Assembly: GCA_030152865.1 (NCBI GenBank)
Contig: JASLIW010000129.1
Location: 1-53,543, forward strand
Source of the DNA: Bacteroides sp.
GTDB lineage: Bacteria > Bacteroidota > Bacteroidia > Bacteroidales > Bacteroidaceae
Direction of reading: 5' to 3'
DNA length: 53,543 nt
Shown piece after piece: positions 24,627-33,079 of the stretch. A program made the translations under genes and the position numbers. The notes under the pieces were generated by a model. It was not told the DNA's origin, did not search any database, and worked only from the letters and a program-made list of their open reading frames with translations. The stretch's first letter is position 1. Each line of letters starts with the position of its first letter.

Positions 24627-25253
24627 TTAAATTAAGATATTGTCTATAGCCGATAACGCACTTTCTGTAAGCACGAGAACTCCTGCATCTAAAATCTTAT
24701 ATGTATTTAGATGAGAAACTGTATCTACAGTAGTACTTTGGATATTACGAGCTGACAAATATACATTTTTATTTGCTTCTGATAAAATCATAAGTGTCTT
24801 TTTATCAGAAAGTTTAAGATTTTTAGTTATTGAGGCAAACTCTTTGGTTTTTGGTGCTTCTAAACTAAAATCTTCAACAACTACTATTGCTTTATCTTGA
24901 GCCTTGTAAGATAGAGCTGACTTTCTAGCTAGAGATTTTGTCTTTTTATTCACTTTAAATGAATAATCTCTTGGAGTCGGTCCGAAAGCGGTACCACCAC
25001 CCACTAAAAGAGGTGATTTGATATCGCCACGACGTGCTCCACCACTACCTTTTTGACGTCCCAACTTACGACCAGAGCCAGTAACTTCATTTCTTTCCTT
25101 GGTTTTATGAGTACCTTGACGCTTATTAGCCATGTGTTGCTTAACATCTAGATAGATAGCATGGTCGTTTGGCTCAATTCCGAAGATAGATTCATTTAAC
25201 GTAATCTTTCTTCCAGTGTCTTCACCTTTAATGTTATATACGTTAACTTCCAT
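24627..25253 (-). CDS. rplD: Ribosomal protein uL4
   Basis: A 208-residue protein. Its extended loop reaches into the exit tunnel (KLGRQKGSGGARRGDIKSP, VGGGTAFGPTPRDYS). In proteobacteria L4 represses its own S10 operon; no such leader is proven here. Its ATG overlaps the rplC stop by one base. Confidence 0.98.
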   Translation of the reverse strand: MEVNVYNIKGEDTGRKITLNESIFGIEPNDHAIYLDVKQHMANKRQGTHKTKERNEVTGSGRKLGRQKGSGGARRGDIKSPLLVGGGTAFGPTPRDYSFKVNKKTKSLARKSALSYKAQDKAIVVVEDFSLEAPKTKEFASITKNLKLSDKKTLMILSEANKNVYLSARNIQSTTVDTVSHLNTYKILDAGVLVLTESALSAIDNILI

Positions 25254-25870
25254 TATTTCTTAATTAAAACGATTGAACCTTTGCAACCTGGAATAGATCC
25301 CTTAACCAAAAGAAGATTGTGTTCCGCGATTACTTTTAATACTTGTAAGTTTTGCACAGTAACTCTATCGCCACCTAGCTGACCACCCATACGTGTACCT
25401 TTAAACACTTTTGCTGGGTAAGAACAGGCACCAATAGCTCCTGGCATACGCTCTTGGCCATTTTGACCGTGAGTTTTTTCTCCAACACCTCCAAAGTTAT
25501 GTCTTTTAACTACACCTTGGAAACCTTTACCCTTAGAGGTTCCTATTACGTCAACATAAACTGTGTCGTTAAACAGATCCACAGTAACTGCATCACCTAG
25601 GTTATGCTCTTCAGTAAAATTCTTGAACTCGGCCAAGTGTCTCTTAGGTGTTACTCCTGCTTTTTGAAAATGCCCCATCAAAGGTTTTGATGTATGCTTT
25701 TCTTTTTTGTCCATAAAACCAAGCTGAACAGCTTCATAGCCATCTTTCTCAACTGATTTCACCTGAGTAACAACACAAGGACCTGCTTCGATAACAGTGC
25801 ATGGTACATTTTGACCCTCGGCACTGAAAACGGATGTCATTCCGATTTTTCTTCCTATTAATCCTGGCAT
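25253..25870 (-). CDS. rplC: Ribosomal protein uL3
   Basis: A 205-residue early assembly protein. MPGLIGRKIGMTSVF, GFQGVVKRHNFGG, HGQNGQERMPGAIG and KGTRMGGQLGGDRVTVQNL are diagnostic, and the Gln that PrmB methylates in other bacteria is in the HGQNGQ loop. It starts 22 nt after rpsJ and overlaps rplD by one base. Confidence 0.98.
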   Translation of the reverse strand: MPGLIGRKIGMTSVFSAEGQNVPCTVIEAGPCVVTQVKSVEKDGYEAVQLGFMDKKEKHTSKPLMGHFQKAGVTPKRHLAEFKNFTEEHNLGDAVTVDLFNDTVYVDVIGTSKGKGFQGVVKRHNFGGVGEKTHGQNGQERMPGAIGACSYPAKVFKGTRMGGQLGGDRVTVQNLQVLKVIAEHNLLLVKGSIPGCKGSIVLIKK

Positions 25871-25892
25871 TTCAGTAATTTTTTAATAATTA

Positions 25893-26198
25893 TCAAACCT
25901 TGATTTCAACTTCTACTCCGCTTGGTAGTTCAAGCTTCATTAGTGCATCTACTGTTTTTGCTGTTGAGCTATAAATATCAATCAATCTTTTGAATGAAGA
26001 TAATTCAAATTGCTCTCTAGACTTCTTATTAACAAAAGTAGAACGATTCACAGTAAAAATGCGCTTATGAGTTGGTAGAGGTATTGGACCACTAACAATA
26101 GCACCTGTTGCTTTTACTGTCTTTACGATCTTTTCAGCAGATTTATCTACTAAGTTGTAATCGTAGGATTTGAGTTTAATTCTGATTCTTTGACTCAT
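25893..26198 (-). CDS. rpsJ: Ribosomal protein uS10 / NusE
   Basis: A 101-residue small-subunit protein that also serves as NusE in antitermination complexes with NusB at boxA. IRIKLKSYDYNLVDKSAEKI and GPIPLPTHKRIFTVNRS are diagnostic. It is the first S10 gene, 90 nt after fusA, and a hairpin lies in that gap. The boxA-like site at 5-18 would be a target of this protein. Confidence 0.98.
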   Translation of the reverse strand: MSQRIRIKLKSYDYNLVDKSAEKIVKTVKATGAIVSGPIPLPTHKRIFTVNRSTFVNKKSREQFELSSFKRLIDIYSSTAKTVDALMKLELPSGVEVEIKV

Positions 26199-26235
26199 AA
26201 ATTAAATTATAAATGAATAATATATTTAATAAGAT

Positions 26236-26278
26236 AAAGCTCATAGGTTAAGAGTCATTCGCTAACCTATGAGACTTT
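26236..26278 (-). terminator. Hairpin between fusA and rpsJ (partial terminator or processing site)
   Basis: A perfect 11-bp inverted repeat (26240-26250 with 26263-26273) has a 12-nt loop and is extended by four more pairs across a one-base bulge. No long T run follows on the minus strand and no new promoter is visible before rpsJ. It may therefore be a leaky terminator or an RNase processing or stability element separating the str and S10 parts. Confidence 0.55.
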
Positions 26279-26288
26279 AAAATTATTT

Positions 26289-28406
26289 CTATAGTAAGTC
26301 TGCACGACCGTTGCACTCTTCAAGTACTGCCTTAGCTATTGATGCCGAGACAGGTTCATGATGAGAGTACACCATTGAAGAAGTCGCACGACCTGAAGAT
26401 ATTGTACGCAGTGATGTTACGTAACCGAACATTTCTGCTAGAGGTACTAAAGCCTTAACAATACGCGCACCTGAACGGCTTGTTTCCATGCCTTCAACCT
26501 GGCCTCTGCGTTTATTTAAGTCTCCAATAACATCTCCCATACTTTCCTCAGGAGTCACTACCTCCAACTTCATAATTGGCTCCATTAAAACTGGGCCTGC
26601 TTTTTCACATGCTTTTTTATAAGCTTGAATAGCACATATCTCAAACGATAACTGATCCGAGTCAACTGGGTGATATGATCCATCGACTAATACAACCTTG
26701 AGTGAATCTAAAGGATAGCCAGCTAGGACACCGTTTTTCATTGCTGTATCGAAACCTTTCTGAACAGATGGAATATACTCCTTTGGAATATTACCACCTT
26801 TGATTTCATCAACAAACTGAAGACCTCCTTCTTTAAAGTCAGCATCAACTGGTCCTATTTTAACTATCATATCAGCAAACTTACCACGACCACCAGTCTG
26901 TTTCTTGTAAGTTTCTCTCATCTCAATAGTTTTGGTAATCGCCTCTTTATAGTTTACTTGAGGACGACCTTGGTTACATTCAACCTTAAACTCTGTACGT
27001 AAACGCTCAATAAGTACTTCAAGGTGAAGCTCACCCATACCTGAAATAACAGTTTGTCCTGTTTCTTCATCGGATTTGACAGTGAATGTTGGATCCTCTT
27101 CTGCAAGCTTAGCAAGACCTGCACCAAGCTTATCCATATCCTTTTGAGTTTTTGGCTCAATAGCAATACCTATAACTGGCTCAGGGAAATCCATAGATTC
27201 CAATACGATTGGAGCATCTTCATCACAAAGAGTATCACCTGTATGGATATCTTTAAAACCTACTCCAGCGCCAATATCACCTGCAGCAATAACATCTACA
27301 GCATTTTGCTTGTTTGAGTGCATTTGGAACAAGCGTGAAACACGTTCTCTTTTTCCAGAACGAGTATTATAGATATAAGAACCAGACGCTACTTTTCCTG
27401 AATAAACACGGAAGAAAGTAAGACGTCCTACATAAGGGTCTGTTGCAATTTTAAATGCTAAAGCACATGTCTTGTCCTCCTCACTAGGCTTTCTATCTTC
27501 CTCTTCTCCAGTATCTGGATTTGTTCCAACCACATTTTCAGTATCAAGTGGTGAAGGAAGAAGAGCACAAGCATAGTCTAATAAAGGCTGAACACCTTTA
27601 TTCTTGAAAGAAGAACCACATAACATTGGTACAACATCCATTCTTATTGTTGCTGCACGAAGAGCTTTCATTATCTCTTCTTCTGTTATGGTCTCAGGAT
27701 CTTCAAAGTATTTTTCCATCAAGCTTTCATCAAGCTCTGCTACTTTTTCTAAAAGCTTATCTCTCCACTCATTGGCTTCATCAACTAAGTCAGCTGGAAT
27801 TTCTTCCACATCGTAATCAGCACCCATTGATTCATCATGCCAGAAGATAGCCTTCATTTTTATAAGGTCTACAATACCTTTGAAAGTCTCCTCTGCACCA
27901 ATAGGTATTACGATAGGACAAGGATTTGCCCCTAGTACTGTCTTCATTTGATTAACCACTTCAAAGTAGTTAGCACCCGAACGGTCCATCTTGTTTACGT
28001 AACCGATACGAGGAACTTTATACTTATCCGCTTGTCTCCACACTGTTTCTGATTGAGGTTCTACACCACCTACAGCACAGTAAGTAGCAATAGCCCCGTC
28101 AAGAACACGAAGAGAACGCTCTACTTCAACTGTAAAGTCAACGTGCCCTGGTGTGTCAATCAAGTTGATTTTGAACATTTTATCCAAATACTTCCAAAAA
28201 GTAGTTGTAGCTGCAGAAGTAATTGTAATACCACGCTCTTGCTCCTGCTCCATCCAGTCCATGGTAGCACTACCATCGTGGGTCTCACCAATCTTATGAG
28301 TCAATCCTGTGTAAAAAAGGATACGCTCTGAAGTTGTTGTTTTACCAGCATCAATGTGAGCCATGATACCGATATTTCTTGTATAATGTAAATCTAAATG
28401 TGCCAT
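26289..28406 (-). CDS. fusA: Translation elongation factor G
   Basis: A 705-residue GTPase that moves tRNAs and mRNA through the ribosome. The GTP-binding motifs are AHIDAGKTT (G1), DTPGHVDF (G3) and NKMD (G4). Domains II to V follow, with SGMGELHLEVLIERLRTEF and LNKRRGQVEGMETSRSGARI in part. The length is normal. It lies between rpsG and rpsJ, the classic str order; tuf is not in this position. Confidence 0.98.
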   Translation of the reverse strand: MAHLDLHYTRNIGIMAHIDAGKTTTSERILFYTGLTHKIGETHDGSATMDWMEQEQERGITITSAATTTFWKYLDKMFKINLIDTPGHVDFTVEVERSLRVLDGAIATYCAVGGVEPQSETVWRQADKYKVPRIGYVNKMDRSGANYFEVVNQMKTVLGANPCPIVIPIGAEETFKGIVDLIKMKAIFWHDESMGADYDVEEIPADLVDEANEWRDKLLEKVAELDESLMEKYFEDPETITEEEIMKALRAATIRMDVVPMLCGSSFKNKGVQPLLDYACALLPSPLDTENVVGTNPDTGEEEDRKPSEEDKTCALAFKIATDPYVGRLTFFRVYSGKVASGSYIYNTRSGKRERVSRLFQMHSNKQNAVDVIAAGDIGAGVGFKDIHTGDTLCDEDAPIVLESMDFPEPVIGIAIEPKTQKDMDKLGAGLAKLAEEDPTFTVKSDEETGQTVISGMGELHLEVLIERLRTEFKVECNQGRPQVNYKEAITKTIEMRETYKKQTGGRGKFADMIVKIGPVDADFKEGGLQFVDEIKGGNIPKEYIPSVQKGFDTAMKNGVLAGYPLDSLKVVLVDGSYHPVDSDQLSFEICAIQAYKKACEKAGPVLMEPIMKLEVVTPEESMGDVIGDLNKRRGQVEGMETSRSGARIVKALVPLAEMFGYVTSLRTISSGRATSSMVYSHHEPVSASIAKAVLEECNGRADLL

Positions 28407-28467
28407 TTTCTAATTCTAATTTTTAAAGGTTTATTCAATTTAATCAATACTGGAAAGACAAATCGAA

Positions 28468-28944
28468 TTAGAATCGGAAGTGTGCAAACGCACGGTTAGC
28501 TTCTGCCATTCTATGAACCTCTTCTTTACGCTTAAAAGCACCACCTTGTTCATTATAAGCATCCATTATTTCAGCAGCTAACTTCTCTGGCATAGATCGG
28601 CCTGCTCTTTTTCTTGCAAAGATAATCAAGTTCTTCATTGAAATTGATTCCTTACGACCTGGAGCAACTTCTGTTGGTACTTGGAAGGTAGCACCTCCGA
28701 TACGACGAGATTTAACCTCAACTAAAGGAGTAACGTTTTCAAGTGCTTTTTTCCAGATATCTAAAGCTGTTTTTTCTTCATTGGCCATCTTCTCTGCAAT
28801 AATATCCATTGCAGTATAAAAGATACCATACGAAAGGTTTTTCTTACCATCAAACATAAGATGGTTTACGAACTTAGTTACCTTTTGATCATTGTAGCGT
28901 GGATCCGGTAGGACAACACGTTTGTTTGGTTTAGCTTTTCTCAT
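28468..28944 (-). CDS. rpsG: Ribosomal protein uS7
   Basis: A 158-residue small-subunit head initiator from ATG 28944 (MRKAKPNKRVVLPDPRYND). The frame extends to 29001 but the extra residues are not family-like. It contains KFVNHLMFDGKKNLS and RRIGGATFQVPTEV, and ends EVHRMAEANRAFAHFRF. It follows rpsL after a 178-nt gap with a hairpin. Confidence 0.97.
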   Translation of the reverse strand: MRKAKPNKRVVLPDPRYNDQKVTKFVNHLMFDGKKNLSYGIFYTAMDIIAEKMANEEKTALDIWKKALENVTPLVEVKSRRIGGATFQVPTEVAPGRKESISMKNLIIFARKRAGRSMPEKLAAEIMDAYNEQGGAFKRKEEVHRMAEANRAFAHFRF

Positions 28945-29078
28945 TTTTAATGAAAATAATGTTTTGTTTTTGGCTGTATCAACTGTCTTCAACACTCTCA
29001 CTAGAGTATTTACTCAACCTTGAGCTATCCAATAAACTAAAACGAGATTAGAGTTATAAATATTTAAAAATAGAATCA

Positions 29079-29110
29079 GAGTCTCTTCATCTAGTAAAAT
29101 AAAGAGGCTC
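29079..29110 (-). terminator. Imperfect hairpin between rpsL and rpsG
   Basis: Nine-base arms (29079-29087 and 29102-29110) pair with one C-A mismatch on the minus-strand RNA, and a short T-rich stretch follows. It lies 12 nt after the rpsL stop. It could be a weak attenuator that lowers expression of rpsG and fusA relative to rpsL, or an RNA-processing site. Confidence 0.35.
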
Positions 29111-29122
29111 TAAAACCATATT

Positions 29123-29497
29123 TTATTTTTTAGGACGCTTAGCTCCATATTTAGAGCGACCTTGTTTACGATCTGCAACACCTGCTGTGTCTAAAGTACC
29201 GCGTACAATATGATAGCGCACACCTGGAAGGTCCTTAACACGACCACCACGAACTAACACAATAGAGTGCTCTTGTAAGTTGTGACCTTCGCCTGGGATA
29301 TAAGAGTTCACCTCTTTTTGATTTGTCAAACGTACACGAGCTACTTTACGCATCGCAGAGTTTGGTTTTTTAGGAGTGGTAGTGTATACCCTCACACAAA
29401 CGCCACGTCTTTGAGGACAAGACTCTAGAGCTGGAGAATGACTTTTCTCCTTAAGCACAGAACGTCCTTTTCTAACTAATTGCTGAATTGTAGGCAT
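29123..29497 (-). CDS. rpsL: Ribosomal protein uS12
   Basis: A 124-residue protein at the decoding centre. MPTIQQLVRKGR, RRGVCVRVYTTTPKKPNSAM and GRVKDLPGVRYHIVRG are diagnostic. The Lys in TTTPKKPNSA, the classic streptomycin-resistance site, is unchanged. It is the first gene of the supercluster, with a consensus promoter about 70 bp upstream. Confidence 0.98.
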   Translation of the reverse strand: MPTIQQLVRKGRSVLKEKSHSPALESCPQRRGVCVRVYTTTPKKPNSAMRKVARVRLTNQKEVNSYIPGEGHNLQEHSIVLVRGGRVKDLPGVRYHIVRGTLDTAGVADRKQGRSKYGAKRPKK

Positions 29498-29566
29498 TTC
29501 TAATTGATTTTTTAATTTATATATTTATTTATTATATTTCCTCTTTTGACATATATAATCGGGGTG

Positions 29567-29596
29567 CAAAATTACAAATAATATTTTAAATATCAA
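29567..29596 (-). promoter_or_regulatory. Main promoter of the str-S10-spc-alpha supercluster
   Basis: On the minus strand a -33 TTG (29596-29594) and a -7 box TAATTTTG (29574-29567) are 19 bp apart, a close consensus match. The spacer is almost pure A/T. Transcription would start near 29560 and give a leader of about 60 nt before rpsL. It begins just after the stop of the DUF3467 gene. Confidence 0.75.
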
Positions 29597-29618
29597 TGCG
29601 CTTACTCTTTTTTTATTC

Positions 29619-29927
29619 TTAGGCCTCACCTTTAACATTTGCAACTGGAGGAAAAGGAGATTCTTCTTTTAGACGAATTACCCCATTCTCTTGCTCATAT
29701 TTTTTTATATTTTCATTCAAAGCATAGAGCAGTCTCTTTGCATGCTCTGGTGCAAGAATAACCCTAGACTTCACATTCGCTTTAGGCACTCCTGGCATTA
29801 TGCGAATAAAATCAATAATAAACTCCGAGGATGAATGGGCTATTACAGCTAAATTCGAATAAACTCCTTCCGCTGTATCTTCTGACAACTCGATCTGAAT
29901 TTGCTTATCGTACTTTCCACTTTGCAT
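29619..29927 (-). CDS. DUF3467 family protein
   Basis: A 102-residue soluble protein. KQIQIELSEDTAEGVYSNLA, HSSSEFIIDFIRIMPGVPKA and SRVILAPEHAKRLLYALNEN match the conserved layout of DUF3467, a small family common in Bacteroidota with no established function. It commonly lies between rpoC and rpsL; here it keeps the rpsL side but an acyl-CoA synthetase gene lies on the other. It has no signal peptide. A role in transcription or translation is only a guess from location. Confidence 0.8.
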   Translation of the reverse strand: MQSGKYDKQIQIELSEDTAEGVYSNLAVIAHSSSEFIIDFIRIMPGVPKANVKSRVILAPEHAKRLLYALNENIKKYEQENGVIRLKEESPFPPVANVKGEA

Positions 29928-29997
29928 AAACCTATATTATTAAATGACTAAACAATGGTATTTATAATATTCTATTTATAGACTTAACACTAAAAAT

Positions 29998-30023
29998 AAA
30001 ATAGAGGGTGTTCCCTCTATTTT
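29998..30023 (-). terminator. Intrinsic terminator after the acyl-CoA synthetase gene
   Basis: A perfect 11-bp inverted repeat (29998-30008 with 30013-30023) with a 4-nt loop is followed on the minus strand by a T run. It lies 9 bp after the synthetase stop. The flanking A and T runs may allow it to act in both directions. Confidence 0.85.
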
Positions 30024-30031
30024 TAATAAGC

Positions 30032-31837
30032 CTAAGACTCATACATTTCATCAATAAGCTCTTTGTAGTTTTTAGCTATTACTTGACGACGTATTTTTAA
30101 CGTATTTGTTAATTCTCCCTTCTTCATACTAAAAGGCTCTGTCAAGAGGCGAAACCTTTTTATTTGCTCATAGTATGCAAACTGTTGTTGCAAAGTATCT
30201 ATCCTTTGCTTGAACATATCTAAAACCTTAGGGTGTTTAAGTAATTCATCCATAGTCGAATACTCGATTTTATTCTCCTTCGCATACTGCTCCACTTTAC
30301 TATAGACTGGAACTATTAAAGCAGAAACAAACTTTCGCTGATCGGCTATCAGTGCTATCTGATCAATAAACTGATCTATCACCATGCGAGACTCTAAAGC
30401 TTGAGGTGCTATATATTTACCATTAGATGTTTTAAACAGATCCTTTAATCGTCCTGTCATATACAGCTCTCCATCTTTGATATAACCAATATCACCCGTA
30501 TGAAACCAACCATCAGCATCAAAAACTTCAGCAGTTTCCTTAGGCTTCTTATAATATCCCTTCGTTATGGTCTTCCCTTTTAGCAGAATTTCATTATTTT
30601 CACCTATTTTGACCTGAACTCCATCTAAGACGGTACCAACTGAACCTATTTGAAACCCTGACTTCCACGTGCATGACACTGTTGCTGTAGACTCTGTTAA
30701 GCCATAGCCTGTTATAACATTTATACCAACTGCATAAACAAATTCAGCAACCTCTACGGGTAATGCTGCTCCAGCCGCTGGAAAAAAGTTGCCATTCTCT
30801 ATTCCTACAGTCTTTTTTAATAGTTGCATCACAGTCTTCTCATAAAACTTATATTTTAAATGCAACATCCTCGGAGGCTTTTTACCTAATCGAACATAGT
30901 TCAAGTTATGCTCTCTACCAACTTTTACTGCATTTAGCATTAACTGCTTCATAGGTCCATGAGTGTTATCAATTTTATCCTTAACTCCCATGTAAACCTT
31001 CTCCCAGAATCTAGGAACACTACACATCAAAGTGGGTCTTATCTCTTTCAGTGTTTTCTGGATATCTTGAGGAACTAAATTTATACACACCTTAATACCT
31101 CTATTTAAGCAAACATAGACCCAGCCCCTTTCAAAGACATGAGTAAGTGGTAAAAAGTTCATAGAGATATCATCTTCCGACATATCAACCAAACGCAAAT
31201 CATGAATACGAAGAGCCTCTAAGTAATTTGAATGGTGAAGCATTACTCCTTTAGGCTCCCCTGTAGTCCCTGAAGTATAAAGAATATTTGCCAAATCCTT
31301 CTCTGAAGCTTTGGCTGTTCTCTCTTGAACTACATCTTCATAAGGAAATCCTTTGCCTTTAGCCAAAAAATCATCAAAGTAAATAGAGGATGTATCCCTA
31401 GGGTCTTTTACCACCTTTTTATCAAAAATTATAATTTGTTTCAAGGTGTGACAATGTCCCAACACGCGAATAGCAGCATCATATTGAAACTGCTCTCCTA
31501 CAAATAAAAACCGGATGCCAGCATCATTTACCATATATTGTGCTTGCGCAGGAGAACTTGTTGCATAGAAAGGTATTACGACAGCCCTATTCGCATAAGC
31601 ACCAAAGTCAACAAATAAACACTCAGGCTTATTTTGTGAAAAAACACCTATATTTTCAGTTTCCTCAACACCTAGTGCAACTAACGCACTGGATACTTCT
31701 TTTACGGTTTGTGAAAACTCATTCCAAGTTATAGGTAGCCACTTTCCCAAACTGTAATCTCTATATTTGAGTGCTACTCTGTTTCCATACTTCTCAGCTT
31801 GACGATGAATTAACACAGATAAGTGATGATATATCAT
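30032..31837 (-). CDS. Long-chain fatty acyl-CoA synthetase (AMP-forming)
   Basis: A 601-residue adenylate-forming enzyme that joins fatty acids to CoA through an acyl-AMP. The AMP-binding signature YTSGTTGEPKGVMLHH lies near residue 190, GYGLTESTA in the middle, GWFHTGDIGY near 440, and the hinge GRLKDLFKTSNGKYIAP leads into the C-terminal lid. The order and length fit the FadD/FAA family. It has its own promoter box upstream and terminator downstream, so it is monocistronic. It could supply activated fatty acids for phospholipid or lipoamino acid synthesis. The precise substrate is not readable. Confidence 0.9.
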   Translation of the reverse strand: MIYHHLSVLIHRQAEKYGNRVALKYRDYSLGKWLPITWNEFSQTVKEVSSALVALGVEETENIGVFSQNKPECLFVDFGAYANRAVVIPFYATSSPAQAQYMVNDAGIRFLFVGEQFQYDAAIRVLGHCHTLKQIIIFDKKVVKDPRDTSSIYFDDFLAKGKGFPYEDVVQERTAKASEKDLANILYTSGTTGEPKGVMLHHSNYLEALRIHDLRLVDMSEDDISMNFLPLTHVFERGWVYVCLNRGIKVCINLVPQDIQKTLKEIRPTLMCSVPRFWEKVYMGVKDKIDNTHGPMKQLMLNAVKVGREHNLNYVRLGKKPPRMLHLKYKFYEKTVMQLLKKTVGIENGNFFPAAGAALPVEVAEFVYAVGINVITGYGLTESTATVSCTWKSGFQIGSVGTVLDGVQVKIGENNEILLKGKTITKGYYKKPKETAEVFDADGWFHTGDIGYIKDGELYMTGRLKDLFKTSNGKYIAPQALESRMVIDQFIDQIALIADQRKFVSALIVPVYSKVEQYAKENKIEYSTMDELLKHPKVLDMFKQRIDTLQQQFAYYEQIKRFRLLTEPFSMKKGELTNTLKIRRQVIAKNYKELIDEMYES

Positions 31838-31861
31838 ATCTTATATTTTGAAATTCAATTA

Positions 31862-31869
31862 CAAAGGTA
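31862..31869 (-). promoter_or_regulatory. -7 promoter box of the acyl-CoA synthetase gene
   Basis: TACCTTTG on the minus strand matches TAnnTTTG and lies 24 bp before the ATG at 31837. The only nearby TTG is 12 bp upstream, too close, so the -33 element is not clear. Confidence 0.5.
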
Positions 31870-31989
31870 TGTTATATTATGCAATTTAGCTTTGTCGATC
31901 TTATTAATTATTACAAACCAAACAAACTATTTAAACAGACTAACGTACTTAAAATAACTAAATAAGCATCTGTTTTTCAAGTTTATAAG

Positions 31990-31997
31990 TATTTTTG
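31990..31997 (+). promoter_or_regulatory. -7 promoter box of the ArgE-like gene
   Basis: TATTTTTG matches TAnnTTTG and lies 17 bp before the ATG at 32015. A T-rich stretch lies at the -33 position, without an exact TTG. With the divergent -7 box at 31862-31869 it splits this intergenic region. Confidence 0.5.
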
Positions 31998-32014
31998 CTG
32001 TAGAACATACAATT

Positions 32015-33076
32015 ATGAATATAGAATCTATTCTCCATGAAGTAGTAGAATTACTTCAATCAATAATAAGAATCCCATCATTTAGTAAGCATGAAGATAA
32101 AGTATCCCTGCTACTAGAGGAGTACATTAAAAAGCAAGGCATTAGGCCTCAACGCCTAGGAAATAATTTGATAATTAGGAGTGAAAGAAAAAACAAGAAT
32201 TTGCCGACTCTCCTTTTAAACTCCCATATGGACACGGTCCAACCTGTTTCCTCATGGAGCAAAGACCCTTTTTCGCCTATAATCAAAGAAGGAAAGCTAT
32301 ATGGTTTAGGCAGCAATGATGCAGGAGCTAGTTTAGTTACAATGTTAGTTAGTACAATTCACTTATATGACAAGCTTGACTACAACCTAGTTTTCTGTGC
32401 CTCTGCTGAAGAGGAGATCAGTGGAAAAAACGGAATAAGCATGGTTCTAAAACACAATTCTAATTTTGACCTAGCGATTGTGGGGGAACCAACTAACATG
32501 CAACCTGCTGTTGCAGAAAAAGGATTGATGGTTTTGGACTGTGAGGCACTTGGTCAAGCAGGACACGCAGCTAGAGATGAGGGAATTAATGCTATTTACC
32601 AAGCGTTGAACGACCTAAGATGGTTCAAAAATTATGAATTCAAAAAGACCTCACCATTTCTTGGCCCTGTCAAGATGAATGTCACGCAAATAAATGCTGG
32701 AAAGCAACACAATGTTATCCCAGACACCTGTTCTTTTGTTGTAGATGTACGAGGCAATGGCTGCTATTCCAACAGTGAGCTTCTAGATATTATACAGCAA
32801 AATACATATTCACAAATACAAGCACGATCAACACGCTTGAACTCTTCACAATTACCTCAAGACCATCAATTCTATCACTACCTAGTTAAGAGTGGATACC
32901 AACCATTTGGATCACCAACACTCTCCGACCAAGCACTTATGCCTTTTCCCTCTATAAAAATGGGGCCTGGGGATTCTAGTCGTTCACATACAGCCGATGA
33001 GTTTATAACTATAGACGAACTGAGAGATGCCCTGACTAAATACAAGAAAATTCTCACTGAGTTTCGCTTTAAGTGA
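32015..33076 (+). CDS. M20-family metallo-deacylase, ArgE-like (acetyl- or succinyl-ornithine/citrulline type)
   Basis: A 353-residue zinc amidohydrolase. Metal-site motifs are LLNSHMDTVQP (His and Asp), GSNDAGASLV, SAEEEISG (catalytic Glu) and VGEPTNMQPAVAEKG; the C-terminal ligand His is in SSRSHTADEFI. The small lid domain starts near residue 170. This layout fits ArgE/DapE proteins. In Bacteroides-type arginine synthesis the acyl group can be succinyl and the substrate citrulline, so I do not assign the exact substrate. No other arginine genes are nearby. Confidence 0.82.
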   Translation: MNIESILHEVVELLQSIIRIPSFSKHEDKVSLLLEEYIKKQGIRPQRLGNNLIIRSERKNKNLPTLLLNSHMDTVQPVSSWSKDPFSPIIKEGKLYGLGSNDAGASLVTMLVSTIHLYDKLDYNLVFCASAEEEISGKNGISMVLKHNSNFDLAIVGEPTNMQPAVAEKGLMVLDCEALGQAGHAARDEGINAIYQALNDLRWFKNYEFKKTSPFLGPVKMNVTQINAGKQHNVIPDTCSFVVDVRGNGCYSNSELLDIIQQNTYSQIQARSTRLNSSQLPQDHQFYHYLVKSGYQPFGSPTLSDQALMPFPSIKMGPGDSSRSHTADEFITIDELRDALTKYKKILTEFRFK

Positions 33077-33079
33077 GGA

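Noticed and set aside
29123..29497. Possible streptomycin-resistance change in S12
   Set aside because: The key lysine in TTTPKKPNSA is the ordinary sensitive-type residue.
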